This document shows positions 43,405 to 52,017 of a stretch of 53,826 nucleotides of DNA, one piece after another. Origin of the DNA: Tubiluchus corallicola (lineage: Eukaryota > Priapulida > Priapulimorpha > Priapulimorphida > Tubiluchidae); contig JAQGDQ010001227.1 in assembly GCA_030141605.1 (NCBI GenBank), positions 1-53,826 on the forward strand, given 5' to 3'. How positions within the stretch are numbered: the stretch's first letter is position 1; each line of letters opens with the position of its first letter. The notes beneath the pieces were generated by a model that saw only the letters and a program-made list of their open reading frames with translations, was not told the DNA's origin and searched no databases. Position numbers and translations under genes: made by a program.

Positions 43405-43495
43405 CTTGCCTTGTAGTGAGCCTCCTTCCACGTAATAGTAAAGTAATCGGTTGATTGAGACTGGACGACTGGTTTTTCTATTAAATAAGGAAAAG
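43405..43495 (-). CDS. Receptor A FN3 domain, first half
   Basis: Acceptor TGTATTTCTTTCAG, phase 1; donor GGCAAG|GTACTT, phase 2. It reads S-FPYLIEKPVVQSQS, then TDYFTITWKEAHYKA. The P-V-V-Q ... F-T-I-T-W pattern is the start of an FN3 domain, including the conserved Trp. It joins the second half as HYKA-R-KSTDD, giving one complete domain of about 102 codons. The alternative acceptor 12 nt inside would create a TAA at the junction, so the first AG is favoured. Confidence 0.65.
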
Positions 43496-43574
43496 CTGAA
43501 AGAAATACAGAAACAGAAAAAAGCTAAACAATCTTCTAAAGCAATAAGGAAAGTCTCTCGGAAACTTGAATTAT

Positions 43575-44024
43575 GAATTTATTCCACAACAACTCAAACA
43601 TACATACAAATTTATACTACATTGAAAAAAATAAACTATGAGAGTTACTGTGAGAAGGAGGAAGGAACATTGAGCTTTCGAGTCCTCCTCCAGATAAGTG
43701 AAACAATTGACAATTAACGTTACATTTTCATCAGTTATAACGTGCATTAGAACAAAATAAGTTTTGCTAGTAACTTAAGATCAGGATGAGTAAAATTGTG
43801 AGTTAATTATACCGTTGTAGTAGGTAATTCTTTGATGCTTTTTTAAATTGATAAATATTAAGAGTTTTCATTTCACATGGAATTGATGACCATATTTTAA
43901 TAGCATTATATTTTGATGACTGTTTCATTATATTCGTTTTTGGAAGAGGGAGTACATAGTTTCTTTTTTTAGGTACAAAAGTTTGCGCGTTATACTCGAA
44001 TAAATACGATATTTTATAATTCAA
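43575..44024 (-). pseudogene. 5'-truncated non-LTR retrotransposon (RT C-terminus and 3' UTR)
   Basis: The minus frame 43803-44024 reads FVPKKRNYVLPLPKTNIMKQ, then KYNAIKIWSSIPCEMK and YQFKKASKNYLLQRY. The K-I-W-x-S-I-P and F-K-K-x-x-K-N-Y-L-L signature is the end of a CR1-like reverse-transcriptase protein. The 3' UTR follows toward 43575. A mariner-end fragment (GCGCGTTATACTCGAATAAA) lies within its upstream part at 43984. Confidence 0.65.
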
Positions 44025-44152
44025 TTTTTTTCGTTTTAAAAGACTTTAGCTGTTCTAAAGAAACGCATGAACATTTTACTTTACAAGACATTTTGTAGAA
44101 TTAGTTTTTTAAATGCATTGGCCTCTAGCCTAGGCTTTATCGCTCCTTAATT

Positions 44153-44634
44153 CAGGGGTGTGCAAATTGCGGCCCGACGAGAGAATTTGTGCGGCCCACG
44201 AAGAGATTTGCCAACCTAATGAAAGTGCAGCCCGGGTGATTAATTGAGTGTATCCAGCTGAAGTCCGTGCCACGATCCCAAAGATAGTGCGGTTAGTGTT
44301 TTCTACTAGATCGGATGTCATAAACCCTTACAAGATGGTTGTAGCTTAATGTCACTGTACTACACAGACTGTGTGATACACATTACTAATTTGCATTGTA
44401 ATGAAATTACCACTATCTGTAACAAAAGTAGAAATATATGGTTTGTAATATACATTTTAACAACTTCTAAAATAATTTCTTGAGTGTAGTAGTAATGATG
44501 TACGCAGGTCGGATGCAAAAAAATCGTTATTAGGCCTTTCTGTACTTGGCTCCTTGATCAAACTGCCTGTGGCACACAGCAATTGCGGGAAAGTTTAATG
44601 TGGCCCGGCTAGTCAGATAATTTGCACAACCCTG
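44153..44634. mobile_element. hAT-type MITE, copy 2
   Basis: CAGGGGTGTGCAAATTGCGG at the left and TTTGCACAACCCTG at the right. Target duplications CCTTAATT (44145-44152) and GCTTAATT (44635-44642), 7/8. Same family and orientation as 728-1227. Confidence 0.8.
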
Positions 44635-44704
44635 GCTTAATTCAATAATCAGTAATGACCCAGGAATATATAACAAAACTCAAGACTCAGTCAAATGCAC
44701 TTAC

Positions 44705-44911
44705 ACGTGTTTCGTATATACATGTTGTAATAATCTGTTCCTCCACAGGTGGCGTAGTTGTGCCTGCCGGTAAACGATCCTGCACAAGCCGTGTTGCAGT
44801 GATGAGACGGAACGGGCCGGACTATTGAAATGAATGTTACATTGTTGAAGACGTTTTTTTCTGCGCACAAACATGTTCTGTAATCAGTCAAAGCTGCCAT
44901 CGAATATCTGT
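44705..44911 (-). CDS. Receptor A WSC domain 3, second half
   Basis: Acceptor CCTTATATTTTAG and donor CACGT|GTAAGTGC, 69 codons, phase 1 on both sides. Reads RYSMAALTDYRTCLCAEKN, then SHHCNTACAGSF and TCGGTDYYNMY. It supplies WSC cysteines 4-8, with the CLC pair, the C-N-x-x-C pair and the terminal C-G-G ... Y. Joined with the exon at 47073-47204 it makes a full eight-cysteine WSC domain. Confidence 0.8.
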
Positions 44912-44954
44912 CTAAAATATAAGGAAATATTTATTAATAAAATGATAAAACAAA

Positions 44955-45404
44955 GTCTGATCACCGAAGTTAAGCAGCATAGAGCCTGGTTAGTGCTTGG
45001 ATGGGTGACCGCCTAGCAATACCAGGTGCTGTAGGCTTGAGGGACGCCCACACTGTATCTCTACACTAGGTGGAGGAGCTGTACAAGCAGCCAACGGCTA
45101 GAGGGGCAGCTTCCAAATGTGTAGAGGAGTAAACCTTCCAAATCAGGAGTGGAGCCCCGAAGGCGGACCAGTGCAGCATGCTCACTGACTCCAGCAGCTC
45201 CTGCAGCCAACCTGGTGCCAAACGTGTCGCTCCGCTTTCTTTTGGACTTCACCAGCGAGGAAGAGAGGGGGTTCCTGCAGTTTGGGCAACTCAGGATCTC
45301 CATACACCTTGCCCAGGCAGGCGTCCTGGAGACGTTCAAGGATCGGACTCTCTTGGCGCACATTCCATTGTCTTCCGAGACAGAAGGATGCCAACAGTTA
45401 TGTA
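44955..45404 (+). mobile_element. 5S-rRNA-derived insertion (SINE3-like)
   Basis: Bases 44955-45038 are the 3' two thirds of a 5S rRNA: GTCTGATCACCGAAGTTAAG, then GGTTAGTGCTTGGATGGG, TGACCGCCTAG and ACCAGGTGCTGTAGGCTT. The internal promoter elements (A box, IE, C box) are recognisable. A GC-richer body of about 365 bp follows. A 10-bp direct repeat ATAAAACAAA flanks the unit exactly (44945-44954 and 45405-45414). 5S-headed SINEs are known (SINE3). ORFs in the body (45061-45504) are not recognised. Confidence 0.75.
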
Positions 45405-45512
45405 ATAAAACAAACTTCATGTAATATATCAGCTCATATGCAAAAGAAAAATACTTACTCAAGCTATAAATAATTAATAAGGACATTATATTACTTCTTA
45501 CCAATACAAATA

Positions 45513-45938
45513 CACTCGTATCTCGGTTTACCGTACGTCGCTTTTACGGATATCAAAAAAATCGGACAAAATCTGTTTCGTTAAAGCATTCCGCATACTA
45601 CTGACATAGTCCATTGTTTCGCGAGCTGACCGCTAGTTGGCGGGCCGTCACCTTGTTTACATCGAAACAGCATATAACGACACGTGTGTAGCTTGTCTGT
45701 CAGCGTCTGTAAGCGGTTTCAAGTCAATTATGCAGAGTTGTTTGAGTCAATTGCCGACAGTTTTTATATACTTTTGCATAGGAGCGGGTCGTACTAGACG
45801 TTTTTGAGACATTTAGGCGACTGATTTTACGTTACAGTGAGTCTAATACACAGCACCTACTACATTAGCTTACCATCGAAAAATATGGACGATCGGCAAA
45901 TTCGGACCGCTTTTGTCCGGCAAACCGAGATATGAGTG
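45513..45938. mobile_element. pogo/Tigger-like MITE, second family
   Basis: Termini CACTCGTATCTCGGTTTACC and GGCAAACCGAGATATGAGTG are inverted repeats; the left flank is TA, the right flank TT (mutated TA). Internal GATATC..AAAATCGGACAAA resembles the 26340 element. Confidence 0.75.
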
Positions 45939-45949
45939 TTGGCTAACTA

Positions 45950-46655
45950 GGGTGTAGTCCAGGATGCCAGATTCCAGCAACACAGCATTAAAAAAAATCT
46001 TCGACAACTCCACTGTCAAAATTTTTTATGCCAAATTACTAGCCTAGAAATGGACTTTTGCTAATAATGCGACAACACTTTATGAATCACAATCATGGTG
46101 ACTATTATGTCTATAAAATGGCAATAATTTAAGTCTTCTAAATAACATTGTGTAGGATAAAAAATATATGACAAAAAATGTGAAACCATGTGGCTAATGA
46201 GTTTATTTACTGATATACAAAAGTAAATAGGATTGTAAACTTGTCAAGTAAAAGATCAGATGATAAAATCAATGCGGGAAATCTTTACTGTCAATACAAC
46301 CTAATCTATACATCCCGACAAACATTTTAGCCTAAATTTTTACACGAATAACCACACATTTACATAATTTTACTTGATGTGCAAACAGAAAAACTAATCA
46401 AAATTGCTCATCATCATTAATCACAAAATTTTTATAAATGTTAGAAAATAGCATAAAAAACTGGGTTACAAATGCTGGTAACTTTAAACTGTGGTCAGTA
46501 GTTAATTCCATGCTCTGATTAAAATAAGAGACGTTGTATTTTACAAAATTCAAAAATTCAAATACAAAAATCAAAATGCAAAATAAGAAATAGAAAATTT
46601 CATTTACCGGTTGTTAAAAAATGTCTGTTGAAGCCATATTGCAATATTTCATAAT
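45950..46655. other. Intron between the two WSC-3 exons, nothing recognised
   Basis: AT-rich. No exon or array. Confidence 0.35.
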
Positions 46656-46660
46656 TTGTA

Positions 46661-46930
46661 TCCCACTTCTGACACCAGTGTAACGGATCCGGGTTCCAGC
46701 GTGGATCCGTCTCAGGATGTATAGAGTGGCATACAAGTTATGAAATACTTCACAGCAGACGAGAAAAGTAAAAAGAATACGAATGTAAAATAAACTTTAA
46801 TGCACAACCAGTAGCTCCATGACATGTCAACAAACTTTGCCATAAAAATCAGCAAGCCTACAGCATTCACCTTTACAGACAGAAAGGCCAGGTTGGAATG
46901 TCAAATTAGGCATGCATTCTGTTTTATACA
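46661..46930 (-). mobile_element. Second Ty3/gypsy-like LTR remnant
   Basis: On the minus strand an LTR-like end (GGATCCGTTACA) is followed one base later by TGGTGTCAGAAGTGGGA, the same primer-binding motif as at 29146. The 5' boundary of this LTR is not clear. No gag or pol remains beyond a few codons. Confidence 0.5.
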
Positions 46931-47072
46931 GGTACATTTGCATTACTGGGCTTCTCGACCATACCCATTACTAACATTAGGGGGTTGGTCATAATCTGCC
47001 TTCGTAACAATATGTTTAAACTAAAATACAAAACAGAACGAAAGCATACAAAATTGCAGAAAGTTTGCTTAC

Positions 47073-47204
47073 CATGCTGTAAAAAGCAGTAAAATGAACA
47101 CATTCTTGGGGACATGCTCAATAGTTGAAGTTTCGATGAGTCATTTAGGAACTTATCAAAATTGGCAGCCCAAAAACAGCCTTTATGCTGGCCAATAATA
47201 GGTA
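47073..47204 (-). CDS. Receptor A WSC domain 3, first half
   Basis: Acceptor TTGCATTTTTTTCAG and donor GCATG|GTAAGCAA, 44 codons, phase 1 on both sides. Reads PIIGQHKGCFWAANFDKF, then SPRMCSFYCFLQH. It supplies WSC cysteines 1-3. The join across 2.2 kb of intron gives CFLQH-D-RYSMAAL ... CLC, the expected spacing for a WSC domain. Confidence 0.75.
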
Positions 47205-47315
47205 CTGAAAAAAATGCAAGCAAAATAGATTATTGCAAACGTTTCTGCTCGAATGTCAGATGAAATATTTCATTGAAAATGTGACTGAGGGGGGTAGTGT
47301 AAATAAAGTCTTGAA

Positions 47316-47739
47316 CCCTTTCAGTCCCAAATTACTTTTTTAATAAGAAAAATTTTTTTGGTTGGTACTTTTGTTCAGTATGTCCATCTTGTTTACATAT
47401 AATAATTATTTTTCTACCTGTGCCCGCGTGCTAAATATAGCCTGTATCCCACGGGATACATTGGGATTCAATGGAAGCATAAAATGTGCTTCATTTTGCA
47501 ACTGCTGATAATTTTTTAAAGTATTTAAGACATTTAGTATGCATGCTATGCTAATCTGTACAAAGTCGTCTCTAAAGTACTGTACCTTGCGCAGTTTTTT
47601 ATGTTAGTAGATTTTCTAGTTTGCCATTTTATCACCATTTTAGTCTATTGTTATTGGCTTAAATCAAAATAACTATTTTATTAATTTTAAAGGCAGAAAA
47701 TGTTCTCGTATCCCACGGAATATAGCGGGTATGAAAGGG
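47316..47739. mobile_element. piggyBac-like MITE, second family
   Basis: Ends CCCTTTCAGTCCC and GGGTATGAAAGGG. The right target is TTAA (47740-47743), the left TGAA. Contains the internal pair CGTATCCCACGGGATACA-like (47448 and 47708). Confidence 0.65.
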
Positions 47740-47794
47740 TTAAGCTCTTTTGTCATGACTTTTCTCATCCTGTACAGTTGGCCAGAGTTTATCA

Positions 47795-48115
47795 GCTCTC
47801 GCTGTTTCCCAGGTTTTCAAAAATATTAATGTGAAATATTTATCGCGTCGCTGTATCGAGGGTTGTTACCTAATCTAAAGTATTTTTGCACATGCGTAGT
47901 ACGTACAGTAATGTACAGATTTGATGAATTTTGCATAAGAAATCACTAAATGTATAAAAATATATTAAAAATATTAATTTTAACATTGAAAGACTATTAT
48001 GAATCATAAAGAATTACCATTTACAATAAATAGTGTATTTATTCAGCGGATGAATACACACCAAAAAAATGTAGTTACTTGCGCCCGCTTGAGATGGTAC
48101 TTGCCGACGTGAGAC
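47795..48115. mobile_element. Tigger-like internal fragment (related to 30820-31120)
   Basis: TTTTCAAAAATATTAATGTG, GCACATGCGTAGTACGT and GAATACACACCAAAAA match 30817-31090 in the same order. Truncated at both ends. Confidence 0.6.
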
Positions 48116-48119
48116 TGTA

Positions 48120-48437
48120 CACAACACACCTGTGACTTTTTTACCTGTGACTCTTTTACCTGTGACCTTTTATCTGTGACTTTTCTTAACTGTAACTCGT
48201 TTACCTGTTATTTTTTACTTGTGACTTTTTTACCTGTTATTTTTTTACCTGTGGCTTTCTTACCTGTGACTTTATTAGTGACTTTTTTACCTGTGACTGT
48301 TTTAAGTGACTGTTTTACCTGCGGCTTTTTTATCTGTCACTTTTTCTGACTTTTTTACCTGTGACTGTTTTACCTGTGGCTTTTTTACATGTGGCTTTGT
48401 TACCTGTGGCTTTCTTACCTGTGACTTTTTTACTTGA
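48120..48437. repeat. 15-16 bp minisatellite with donor-like unit, about 20 copies
   Basis: Plus unit TTACCTGTGACTTTTT; minus reading AAAAAGTCACAG|GTAAA, a donor-like motif. It begins about 48 bp past the donor of WSC-2. It is more diverged than the other arrays. Confidence 0.85.
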
Positions 48438-48484
48438 ATTCATTGTTATCAAGGTATGACATATTCAAAAACCCATGTATTTAC

Positions 48485-48874
48485 TTGTAGAAGGATGAAC
48501 TTGCATAGCATTCTGCCCGCCGCACGTTTGGCACTGTGTCTCATCGACAAACCATCCATCACTGCGTTCATTCAAGCGCTTGTACTCGCAAGTCTTGTAG
48601 TAGCGAGTACACATCCGATTGCAAGAGTTATTCGCTGGACCGCCACTTCCGTATTTATAATGACAAGAGCATTCGATTCCGACCCTATTGCTCGTCAGGC
48701 CCACGTACGGGTAGCTCCGGTTTCCACAGAAATGTTTGCAATCGTTTAACACTTGAGAACCACTGCCGTAGTGGCGCCACGCGACGTAGGAGGTATCGTC
48801 CAGCGGATCGACGAGAATCTTGTCTCCTTCTGATACCTCCCAGCATCCCAAATTGTCTGACTGCACATCAAAAT
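48485..48874 (-). CDS. Receptor A WSC domain 2 (with insertion)
   Basis: Acceptor GTTTCTTCTCTTTCAG and donor CTACAA|GTAAATAC, 130 codons, phase 1 on both sides. Reads QSDNLGCWEVSEG, then NDCKHFCGNRSYPYVGL, IECSCHYKY, NSCNRMCTRYYKTCEYKR and QCQTCGGQNAMQVH. It has the WSC order C ... C-x3-C ... C-x-C ... C-x3-C ... CGG, plus about 20 extra residues with two additional cysteines (YKTCEY and DETQC) before the final CGG. The plus ORFs over it are shadows. Confidence 0.85.
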
Positions 48875-48929
48875 CTGAAAGAGAAGAAACACTAGATGAG
48901 AGAAGAAACGCTAGACTCTTTATGAAAAC

Positions 48930-50020
48930 CAATATAAAATTGGTCTTTGAAATGCGATAACCAAAGAGGTTATGCTAGGTGCGAGCACATGTCTTTAAGT
49001 TGTACTGAAGTATATCGCTAAGCAGCGGCTGACCAGCAAGTGGCACCTGGCATTTGTTAGTAGATGTAGTTTGTACTAGAGAGAAAAGAATTATATAAGA
49101 AATGAGAAAAGGGAGAGTTAGGTGGGTCAGTAAGAACAGGACAGCGATAAAAAACAGTTTGGAGAAAGAGGCTCATTGGAGTATGTTTTAGATATTATAG
49201 TTTTAGTTTTTCTAGAGGTGATTATGTTCTTATTTTTGCAGGATTGTAATTAATAATTATAAAATAGTTTGTGTTAATGGAGAGAAATTTTGTATACATA
49301 TAGTTATATATATATAGTTAATATTTTGCAATGATTATGTTACAAAAGGAGTAAGGAGAACACAAAGACAAATACAATTACAGGTTTTTGGAGTCCTCAA
49401 GAGGAACTGGAGAGTCGAATTTCGGCTGCTACTCCTGTACAACACACAAGAGCCTCCTGTACAACACACTTCAAGAATGATATTGAGTAATGCAAATACG
49501 TTAGGTTTAGATAACACAGAGTAAAATTTGAAAAACTAACCACGGCATTCGTAGCGCACACGTTACTAACTAAGTAAAATAATAAATTATTGTATCTTGT
49601 CAATAAGGTTAAAATTATGTTTTTTGATTAGTGAGTGGTGCACCCTGGAGGTGAGTCAGCGACATTTTGCCCATTTGATGAAAACATTTTCAATAATTAA
49701 TAATTTTCTTTTCTAGATGCCTAAATCTTTCAAGCAGGTAAGTGAAATGCTCAGTAATATAGATTTGCATGGAGTTTTTTTAGACATAGCATAACATTTC
49801 CTTTTCTTCCCCTGATGTAGAAGTTGGAATTGTACATTTTAATTAGGTGCTGCCATCTATGAGCTAATTCTGTTACATTCTACCAGCCAACTTACCCCCA
49901 GTATAAATGTTTGGTCCAGTGAATGCATATTCACTGGTTCTCTCCCTATTTTAAAGTAATGGTTGTTGTGAAGCCTGAGCGTCTGCATAGGTCACCTATA
50001 CCTATATATACTGACTGGTT
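48930..50020. other. Intron between WSC-2 and WSC-1, no exon recognised
   Basis: AT-rich. Minus ORFs of 60-68 codons at 49335-49603 have no motif and no in-phase splice pair. A 19-bp direct duplication (CCTGTACAACACAC) occurs at 49435-49470. Confidence 0.35.
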
Positions 50021-50029
50021 TTACTTTCT

Positions 50030-50430
50030 AGTCACTCTCTCACTCTCACTCTCAGTGTTCAGTGCAGGAGACTCACACTGTCACTCTCAGTGTTCAGTGC
50101 AGGAGCCTCTCTCACTCTCAGTGTTCAGTGCAGGAGACTCTCACACTCTCACTCTCAGTGTTCAGTGCAGGAGACTCTCACACTCTCACTCTCAGTGTTC
50201 AGTACAGGAGCCTCTCTCACTCTCAGTGTTCAGTGCAGGAGCCTCTCTCACTCTCAGTGTTCAGTGCAGGAGACTCTCACTCTCAGTGTTCAGTGCAGGA
50301 GACTCTCACACTCTCACTCTCAGTGTTCAGTACAGGAGACTCTCACTCTCAGTGTTCAGTACAGGAGACTCTCACTCTCAGTGTTCAGTGCAGGAGACTC
50401 TCACTCTCAGTGTTCAGTGCAGCAGTCGTG
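50030..50430. repeat. 29/39-bp minisatellite, about 12 copies
   Basis: Unit GTGTTCAGTGCAGGAGACTC plus TCACTCTCA, with a longer form carrying an extra TCACACTCTC. The large plus ORFs are artefacts. Confidence 0.95.
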
Positions 50431-51180
50431 CTGCTCATGTGTCTGTAGTTTTAATAAACACTTTTCTGTTTTGTTCAGTGCAAATATGTATTATAGATTT
50501 TTTATTCTTGTTCATACTTCTGTGCCTAAACTCAATCATAACAAAGTGAGTGATCTACAACTTCAAACATGACTTTCACACATGATTTACGTTGTGCGTA
50601 TATGATGCCATGTGATGGTGCGGTCAGAATAGTATTGCGACAGATTTAAAATTAAGACAAACAAAATATCATCTCATCAATGCGAGTGAAATACATAGAT
50701 ATAATTGCTATAAAGTGATATCATTTTTTAAGCCAATTTTTCTGAAGCCTCTTTTATCTACCCTTAGATGGTGCGTCTTTTATCTACCCTTTTCTTTGTC
50801 CTTTAACATATTTCAATTTTGTTCATCGCCGATCGTGCAGCTAAATTCATGAAACTCATTATAAATAGCTGTGCACAAATTAGAACTGGGAAAATTTGTT
50901 AACTAAACGAAGCAGTATTGGGTTCGTTACTTTTTGAAAAGTAATCTGTTGTGACTGCTAATTACTTTATAAAAACTGTAATCAAATTACTTATTACTGA
51001 TTACTTTTAGCAAAGGTAATCCTTTATTGATCACTCATTACTTCTGTGAGGCTTCAGTGAAAAGTGTGCAGCTATCTGAAAAGTTCAGTGAAATCAGAGC
51101 ATGCCTAAATCTATCTGAGGCTAAATCTAATCTGTCTTAACCATATTAACTTAACAGGCTAACAAGGCTATAGTCTAGGC
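50431..51180. other. Intron DNA, nothing recognised
   Basis: AT-rich, no array, no exon signal, no clear transposon termini. Confidence 0.35.
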
Positions 51181-51478
51181 CAGGGGGGTGCAAATTATCT
51201 GACTAGCCGGGCCACATTAAACTTTCCCACCATTCCTGCGGGCCACAGGCAGTTTGGTCAGCCAAGTACAGAAAGGCCTAATAACGATTTTTTTTGCATT
51301 CGACCTGAGTACATCATTACTACTATACTCAAGAAACTATTTTAGAAGTTATTAAAATTTATATTACAAACCATATATTTCTACTTTCAGGACAGATAGT
51401 GGTAATTTCATGACAATGCATATTAGTAATGTGTATCACACAGTCTGTGTAGTACAGTGACATTAAGCTGCAACCAAG
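51181..51478. mobile_element. hAT-type MITE, copy 3, inverted and truncated
   Basis: Begins CAGGGGGGTGCAAATTATCT and runs as the reverse complement of 970-1227, ending near GTGACATTAAGCTGCAACC. The other terminus is missing, so it cannot be mobilised as it stands. Confidence 0.7.
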
Positions 51479-51683
51479 TGGGGATACTTCCCCGGGGCCT
51501 CCCGCCAAGGTAACATGTTTTTGCTTTATGCGAACATACTGCCTCCTCTCTCCCTCTCTCTCTCTTGACAGGTGAAATAGGCGGTGCGTGTTACTATGCA
51601 ACACTGTGAACAATGTAACACAAAGGAATACGAATATTTAAACAATAACTATAGATTAACACTGCTTGTGCAAGAAAACTTAC

Positions 51684-51989
51684 TTTCAGTATAATACACA
51701 GCAGCTGCCATATGAACTCCACCACACATCTCGGCTAAACCACCGCTAACCGACGGACACGGCCTGCAGTTGGAAGAAAAGTTGAAAAATGGATATTCGT
51801 TGCCGCACTGACATCTGTCCGTAACGGACGTATTATACAAGCTGGCAAAAACGGCAGAAGCAAAGTAGAACCCTTTCTTACGGCATTCAGTTCTGCATTG
51901 TAATGGAATTGAAAGAGAAGCGTCGACATAGAAGGGTTTGGGCACTTCTACAAGCCAAAAACATCCCTGATAGAACCAGATGTCTGATG
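51684..51989 (-). CDS. Receptor A WSC domain 1 (first exon seen in window)
   Basis: Acceptor TCTTATTACAG and donor CTGAAA|GTAAGTTT, 102 codons, phase 1 on both sides. Reads SDIWFYQGCFWLVEVPKPF, then LQCRTECRKKGFYFASAVF, RCQCGNEYPFF, NCRPCPSVSGG and MCGGVHMAAAVYY. All eight WSC cysteines and the closing C-G-G ... V-Y are present. WSC domains are putative carbohydrate-binding modules, so this ectodomain may contact glycans (inference). The signal peptide and first exons must lie beyond 53826. Confidence 0.85.
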
Positions 51990-52017
51990 CTGTAATAAGA
52001 AAGAGTTTTTAGGAGTG

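Noticed and set aside
44955-45038. Functional 5S rRNA gene
   Set aside because: The first third of 5S is missing, several substitutions are present, and the unit is flanked by a target-site duplication as part of a longer insertion.
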